A stretch of 64,000 nucleotides of DNA. Origin: Epiperipatus broadwayi (taxonomy: Eukaryota; Onychophora; Udeonychophora; Euonychophora; Peripatidae). Below the pieces are notes generated by a model. It was not told the DNA's origin, ran no database searches, and saw only the letters and a program-made list of their open reading frames with translations. Made by a program: the position numbers and the translations under genes. Below, piece by piece: positions 57,677 through 64,000 of the stretch (its first letter is position 1; every line of letters begins with the position of its first letter). Location: the NCBI GenBank assembly GCA_028023455.1, contig JAQFVV010001047.1:59841-123840 (forward strand), read 5' to 3'.

Positions 57677-60520
57677 TATGGTTTTGATTTCGAAGTTTTT
57701 AATTTTCATTATAATGAATCTCAAAAAAAAAATCAATATTGAATTGTTTAAACATTTTTATTCCCTATTATACTTATATTGGCAATAAAAATAGTAATTA
57801 AAATACACTAAAAATTCATTTAAATTGTTAATATAATTTAATCTGAATTAAAATTTAATTTATATAAAAAATACCACAAATGCTTAACATGTTTACTTCC
57901 CATTATGTGTCTTGAGAACATGTTTATGCTGCTGCTGTATCACGCGGCTTTTCTTCACTCTCTTATGACTATCTATAGTAGTAGTATGTTGATTTTTTAT
58001 TCATTTAATGACTAAAACTAAAATTTATATTGATTTATTAGTTTTAAAAAAATATTAAGATGGCAGTATCATACAGATATTAAAATTCAAAGAAATCAAC
58101 AAAACTACTGATTGGTAGAATCATAATACAAAGGAACTGACAATGCTATTGTTGGGTAGATTCTTTGTTCTCAGGCTTTGAGAGTGAACATTTTTCTTCC
58201 ATACTTTAGAAAATATATACTTTTCTATAATTTATATGTATATTTATAATTCTTTATGAAACATAGTTGTAAAATATTTCTTTTTTTAAACTAAAAATAT
58301 TTATTATTACAATTAAATTTTATTTGAAAAGGTTTGGTTTTAAAAAAACAAGTCAAATAAAACTGTAATTATGATAAACTGGTAGTTGTGATTGATTTGT
58401 GAAAAGAAATGCTTTCATAAACTCCAGGGCAAACATTTTCTTATGATATTTTAAAATATGTCCAATTTTTAATTTTAAAACAAAACTTCATTATTACATA
58501 ACATTTGAACAAAAATTTATTTCAATTTTAAAAATGGATTTCAAATGCCAAATATTTTATTCAATTTTTTTTTAATTAGCAAAAAAAACTTTCTAATAAG
58601 AAAAGTTATTATTCTCATTACATAATTTACTTTAGTATCTTGTTTTCTATATTAGTAAAATTAAAATACTATCTTTTAGAATGTTTTCCACTGTAATAAA
58701 TGATGCAAACATTATCAAAATGTGATACAGAATAAAGATTTAATTGTAAAAATAAAATATAGCAAATGTAATTGAAATTGCCATTAGGGAGTTATTAAAA
58801 TGAAACTATTAGTAAACAGATAAATGATGCAGGAAAATTACTGTTAGGTTTCTAAGTAATAAATATCTATAATATAATTTTTATTTCAATTAAAAATCAA
58901 ATTTATTCTAAGTTTTAAAAAATAAATGAAAATATGAAAATAAAAAAACACACTTAAAAGAATAAAAATAGTAAATAAATAATAAATGGTTTATTGCTCA
59001 GCACTTAATAAGGATGACGTACCATAGTATCAATAAAAATTCAGAGAAAAAAAAAAGGAAAATTTATTTTTAAAACCTGGCTTGATCAATTTTCTATAAC
59101 TAATGACTTAATTTTAATTGCAAAAAAAATATAAAAACTCTTAATGGCTACATGCAGGTAATTTATTTACTTGACTTCTTCATGCAAAGGGGGGTAGAAA
59201 TTGTATTTTATGTATTTCACTGATTTCTGTTTTTCTAATTTGTATTTTACTTATTTTTGAGTTATTTCAATCTTTCGCTTGGTGAGGTTTGTATTTTGTG
59301 TATTTTTACCAATTTTGTGTGTGTGTAGTTTAAAATTTATGTATTATTTCGCTTGAATTTTTTAATTACTTTTGATGTCTTGCCTTAGGCTAAATTTTTT
59401 ATTTGATTTTTCACTTACTTTTGATGTCTTGCCTTAGGCTTTAATTTTAATTTCCTGTCGATTTCAGCCATTTTTGTATATAAATTTATCATTTGCAGGC
59501 TTCTTGGTGGTCTGCAGCATCACCTAGTAGCCATAGTACATGTAACAGAAAACAACCGAAATTTTAAATTATTTTGTTGAAAAATTATGATTGTCGGCTA
59601 ACTCAGTATTGTAGGGCTTAAGGGTTCATCAGCCCTTACCAGAATAAGTGCAATGAATTAGTGTTTGAGTGTGTAATGCCTGCCAAAAATCTCAAATGCC
59701 ACATCTAAAACTTACAGATGGATATAAAAGAAAAAACAATGGTAGTACATTGAAACAGTAAGATTGCTTTGCAGATCTTTGTTTCACCTTTTCTCACCCC
59801 TTTCCTACCCTCATACCTTAGTTTAACCCCCCCAGGGTATCATAGTGTCTGCAATGCACTTATATGCTGAAAATCCCGCCCAATTTTAAACCATGAGTAT
59901 AACGCTCATGTTATATATATTTGTATTTCTAATTCCCAGTATACACGTAAAAGAGATTTGTTTCATAAGTAGGTTATATAGATCGTAATTGCGCACACAC
60001 TGGGATATATTTATTTTCAAAACCTTAGGTAAAATAATGATTTGTTCAAAATTATTTCTGTTTGACTCTATTTATAAAAAGATATTACATTCGTAATATT
60101 TGTTTTAATTTAAAATAAAATTATTTCGTCCCATAATAGATTTAAACATTGAAAATTAAAAGCAAAATAATTTTGTTTTGGATTTTAAAATCACGCCACA
60201 TATTTTCTGTTTAAAATAAATGAGGGTTGGTAAGAAACAATAGCTTTAATTCATATGTTCTGGGAGCTTATCTAGAAATACAGCAGATGTCCACTTAAGG
60301 TATTTTTTAATTAGCAAAAGTTTTTTTATTACATTAAAGTTTTAATCCGAATGTCTACAGGATAATTAACAATAAAAAATTAATTACAATTTTGTTGAAT
60401 TCCTTTGGATATTCGAGTGGATTTTATTGCAGCTTGTTAAGATAGCAAACGTTGGAATATTTGAAACACTGCAGGGCAGTTTTTATTGTATAGTTCTGCT
60501 ATATATAGAAGGGTTTTCTT
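57677..60520. other. A/T-rich non-coding sequence
   Basis: No gene recognised. At 59,371-59,441 TTTTGATGTCTTGCCTTAGG occurs twice, about 50 bp apart. The stretch 59,500-59,890 is more balanced and may be the remains of a dispersed repeat. Confidence 0.45.
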
Positions 60521-60527
60521 TTGTTTG

Positions 60528-60690
60528 GTCATTCTGAATTTTCTGATTCATTCTGATTGTTCTAGTCATTCTGATTTTTCTAGTCATTCTGAATTTTCTG
60601 GTCATTCTGATTTTCTGATATTTCTGGGCATTCTGATTTTATTCTGATTATAATTTTCTGAGCTTTCTGATTCATCCTGATTATTTTATT
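60528..60690. repeat. Minisatellite of variable CATTCTGATTTTCTGG units
   Basis: About nine variants of (T)CATTCTGA(A/T)TTTTCT(G/A)(G) run head to tail with unit lengths of about 13-20 bp. Confidence 0.85.
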
Positions 60691-62570
60691 ATCATTGGTT
60701 TGCTAGTAGCCTGCAAGCTTAATATTTGAAGCCGAGTTTTTGTCTTCAAATAGACTTTACTGTTTTTTAAAATATTGCATTTAAAGTTCTGAAATCCCAG
60801 GATGATCGAGTAGAGCCGGCAAGAGGGCTATTTTCCTTTTGAAAATGGCCATCTGCTGTACACCAAAGCCATCTGATGCCTTCATGTAAGAAACCCTAAA
60901 ATTGCCACCGCTGCTTAAAATGTGAACTGTAACCGGAATTTGCAGCCAAAGTCTTATGAATGGTGCTACAATCAAGTTGGAAAAGTCTCCACCTGAAATT
61001 ACCTACAAATGCATACTTCTGATGAGGTACCCCAAAATTAACCCAAGAGCTCTTGTGACCATATCTTCCTATTACTAAGCTATAGCTAATGCAATTGTTT
61101 TCTATTTTGTTTTACCTTATAATTCTGTTTTATTTCTTTAACTGCTGTAATTTAATTCGTATGTTTCTAACTCTAAACTTGGGTTAATATTTTGTATTTT
61201 AATCTGTTTTTCTTTTATTATGATGGTGTGCCAGTATAGCCATCAGACGAGCGAATTACTCCCTTTTATTTAAATCAAGATGCCACCATTAATGCGTTTT
61301 TAAATTATAAATTTTGTCCCTTTTATTATCTCGTTGAATTGCTCGTTCAAGGGCTATCTTACTCTTATTCAAATATATAATTTTACAGTTAAAATCCACA
61401 TGTTTATTGGCTTTTAACATAATATGAAAATATGTGTGAGGTAAATGAGTAAATATTTAACAAATGCATGATTGCGTAATTAACTTACATATGTATTTTC
61501 TTTTAAAACAATGCAATCATGCATTCTCATACTTTAAAAATATTTTATTGTTCTGCTGAATTTTCAAGCTTAATTTTGAGGTCGAGAATGGGCGGATTTT
61601 CTTAAAATAAATATTTGGGGAATTGATTAGGCATTTTCTTAAGCTAAATGAATCCTTTAAAAATATTTTATATACTTTATTCGTGTGTTGCTAGTAGGTG
61701 TGTTGGGTGTCTGAGATTGCTTTGCTCCTCCTAAGGGTTTAAATGGCCAAAACCGTTTCCCCTTCACTTTCTGTGATTCCCAGGCAGAGTGTGTCCTCGA
61801 AATTGTCACACCTGGAAATTCTATGCAGTTGTCACCCAGTCGCTAAGATTTGGATAAGTCCAGACTTCGGCTGCCTGTGACACCACCTCCTATGGATTTA
61901 GGACAAGATGCCTTCCCGTATTTTCATTTTTTTATATAATTATTTATTTGCAAAGTTCCAGTGGTTTAAACGTATCACACTCTCCATCCTTTACAGAAAC
62001 TCCTCACTAGCACCACTGACCTCCCAATAATTATTTTTATAAATATAAATGCCTTAATCACGTCCCCACCTTATAGCTTAACAAGCATTAGTCCATTCTA
62101 TTCTCGAATTCAAGAAGTATTATATTTAACTTTAATGTTACCAAATATTTTATTCAACTATTTCTGATTTACTCAAAGTGCCTCGCATATCTTCACTAAC
62201 TCTCTTAGGCATATTATTGTAATATTATATTAGCCCGAGGTATAGAAAATGCATTAACCACCCGTAAATGTAAATTGTCATTAATATTGTTTTAAATACT
62301 ACCGTAGTAAATGTCGCTGTCTACCATATGCAGACAGTGGGAGTATATTATATATTTTGATATTTTAATAAATCTTTTAAATCTACTAACTTTTGATTAT
62401 TTACTTTCTTGATCCATATCACTGTCTCGATCGATATCTTTATACATTTCTTGTGTACCATCCATAGACATTTAGTAAGCAAACCCAAGCTTATATCAGT
62501 ATGGAGTCTGTTTCTCCCTGACCACCAGGCACCGGTTAAAAGGTTATATTATTAGTAGTATCAGATGCAT
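60691..62570. other. Non-coding sequence with two GC-richer patches
   Basis: Patches at 60,790-61,070 and 61,690-61,920 have balanced composition and look like dispersed-repeat bodies. The second contains CCCAGGCAGAGTGTG and TCACACCTGGAAA. A 64-codon minus frame at 60,781-60,975 has no recognised domain. The remainder is A/T-rich. Confidence 0.4.
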
Positions 62571-62576
62571 TATCAT

Positions 62577-62713
62577 GTAGGTGGCGCTGTGGAATTTAGA
62601 CTTTAGATTTGAACCTAGGATATCTAGAAGGCAACCCCCCCTAGTGTTCAGTTTCATGTTTGGGGTTTGAATTCTGCAGTATGTTAGCGAGAGACGAATC
62701 TGACCGTTACAAT
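62577..62713 (+). repeat. tRNA-like SINE module ending GAATCTGACCGTTACAA
   Basis: An A-box-like GGTGGCGCTGTGG (about 62,580) is followed by a B-box-like GATTTGAACC (about 62,608) and a body. The end, GAGACGAATCTGACCGTTACAA, is shared with the A/A' element termini and with 55,554. The A-B spacing is shorter than in a normal tRNA. It looks like a solitary copy of the module found at 14,137-14,300 and 20,040-20,183. Confidence 0.6.
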
Positions 62714-64000
62714 ATATATCACTGAGGAGTCTTAGTGAGGAATGCATGACTTCTCATAGCAGCCCAACCAAATAACGATGGACTACCTATTAGAAACATT
62801 AATTGCCTAACTCTTAAATCTCACGCCAGTCATCATAAAGAAACATTAATGTTACATGATATTTTTTGTATATTAATAGAATTATGTATTATTGTATATA
62901 TATATTTTACTTCTGTATTTGCAAACCGGGATCTCTTTAACTTGGAAGATTTCATTGTAGCTAAATTCAAGAAAACATGCGGAAGGTCATTAGCTTAAAT
63001 AATTTTTTTAAAATAAAATTTAGATAATCTTCCCTTTTATAGTGACATGATACTAGTTTTGATTACTATTAGAATCCTTACCAAAATATGGGATAGAGGT
63101 AAGATCTTTATTTATTACTATTCCATATAAAAAAAAATATAAAGTTTTGACAAAACAGAATTTATATATATATATTTTTTATTCATTGACATTTGTTCAC
63201 ACATGTTTATTCAGTATAAATGATTAACATTTCTGCATGATATGTCATTTCTATTTAACTTCTACATGTTAAGAAGGGGTTCTTTCAGAGAGAGAAAATG
63301 CTATTATTGGAATTAAACCCAATAGTTATTTAATATATTTTCGTTTATTTGATTAATTAGTTAATTTCACCATCAATGCAATGTTGAATTAATGATTGAT
63401 TATTTTTCTTGTTACATTTATTTACTTTATATAAAACAAGAATTTATTCATGTATACCTATTAGGGAAAGGATTGGTTATGAATATCTTTAATTATCAAT
63501 ATGATAGGCATGCATACTTAAAACTTATGTATATAATCTTTTTTTTTTAAATTTTGTTAAAGAAGTTTATCAATTTTATATTATATTTGTAAATAAACAT
63601 TGTTAGTTTACTTCTCATTAAATGATCTCTAGTTTATAAAAGTCATTTATTTTCTATCCATCAATCGATCATCATACATATGTACAAACAGATTATTTTT
63701 TTGTGTATATTATAACATTGTAATAGGATTAAATGAGTATTATAGTTGATTTATGATATATCCATATACAAGCATACCATAATTCTTACATAAGTTAAAT
63801 TCATCGCTCAAGAGAGTTAACTGCTATAGTCCCTCTGGATTCGAATTCTGGGGCATATGCGGAATTTGAAAGAGGGTGAGATATAGATGAACTAATTTAA
63901 ATTATGTCTAAATTTAATGTGTAATTAGAGGTAGCCCACTAGAAGTAGACATGACCAGTGGTTAGTTATTTCATCGCATCATTATTATCCCTACCTGAAG
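62714..64000. other. A/T-rich sequence; possible second copy of the 39,300 repeat at the end
   Basis: At 63,836-63,895 a B-box-like GGATTCGAATTC is followed by GGGGCATATGCGGAATTTGA and GATGAACTAA, paralleling 39,395-39,445. The rest is A/T-rich with a (TA)n run near 63,161. Confidence 0.4.

Overview
The window is nuclear DNA from a multicellular animal, most likely an invertebrate. It is very A+T-rich, with long A/T runs, (TA)n and (TG)n tracts and poly-C runs, and it has no long intact open frame. The only host coding sequence I recognise firmly is one minus-strand exon (49,777-49,952) of a Ral GTPase-activating protein alpha subunit (RALGAPA), flanked by a splice acceptor and a strong donor. 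Much of the window may therefore be intron or 3' flank of that gene. The phylum is unresolved. EN-containing Penelope-like elements, a ZBED/Buster-like hAT and tRNA-derived SINEs would fit several arthropod or lophotrochozoan lineages, and I did not see the repeats I associate with coleoid cephalopods.

Layout. 1-2,905: decayed plus-strand LINE (endonuclease tail, reverse transcriptase, C-terminal zinc-knuckle-like region). 3,061-10,256: A/T-rich sequence with tandem repeats of about 193 bp and about 160 bp. 10,276-10,482: near-perfect long hairpin. 10,690-23,770: a large nested structure. Two Penelope-like (PLE) copies point outward in opposite orientation and enclose a core ordered A-B-A'-B', in which A/A' and B/B' are inverted copies. 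Later insertions interrupt individual arms, including a 966-bp TA-flanked MITE whose empty site survives in the opposite arm. 23,830-24,880: a second inverted pair of PLE 3' fragments.

25-39 kb: A/T-rich DNA with old direct duplications, several fold-back repeats (25.8, 30.4 and 35.5-36.8 kb), a tRNA-Gly-like pseudogene and a tRNA-headed SINE with a 42-bp tandem tail. 39.7-40.9 kb: a 50-bp minisatellite and a 5'-truncated PLE whose GIY-YIG core lies out of frame. 43.65-44.81 kb: a tRNA-like retrogene and a second, reversed copy of the MITE. 48.13-48.76 kb: a fold-back element. 49.78-49.95 kb: the RALGAPA exon.

54.1-55.55 kb: an unusual unit with a TATA-like start, a small candidate exon, six copies of a 14-bp dyad (consensus TCACCTGCGAGTGA) and an end shared with the A/A' element. 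56,056-57,668: an internally deleted hAT transposon with an exact 8-bp target duplication and a transposase C-terminal fragment. 57.7-64 kb: A/T-rich DNA with a 'CATTCTGATTTT' minisatellite and another copy of the tRNA-like module ending in GACCGTTACAA.

There is no operon-like gene cooperation here. The organisation reflects layered transposable-element insertion, with inverted duplication the dominant theme. All repeat alignments were made by eye, so arm boundaries are approximate to about 10-50 bp unless a duplication or TIR fixes them.
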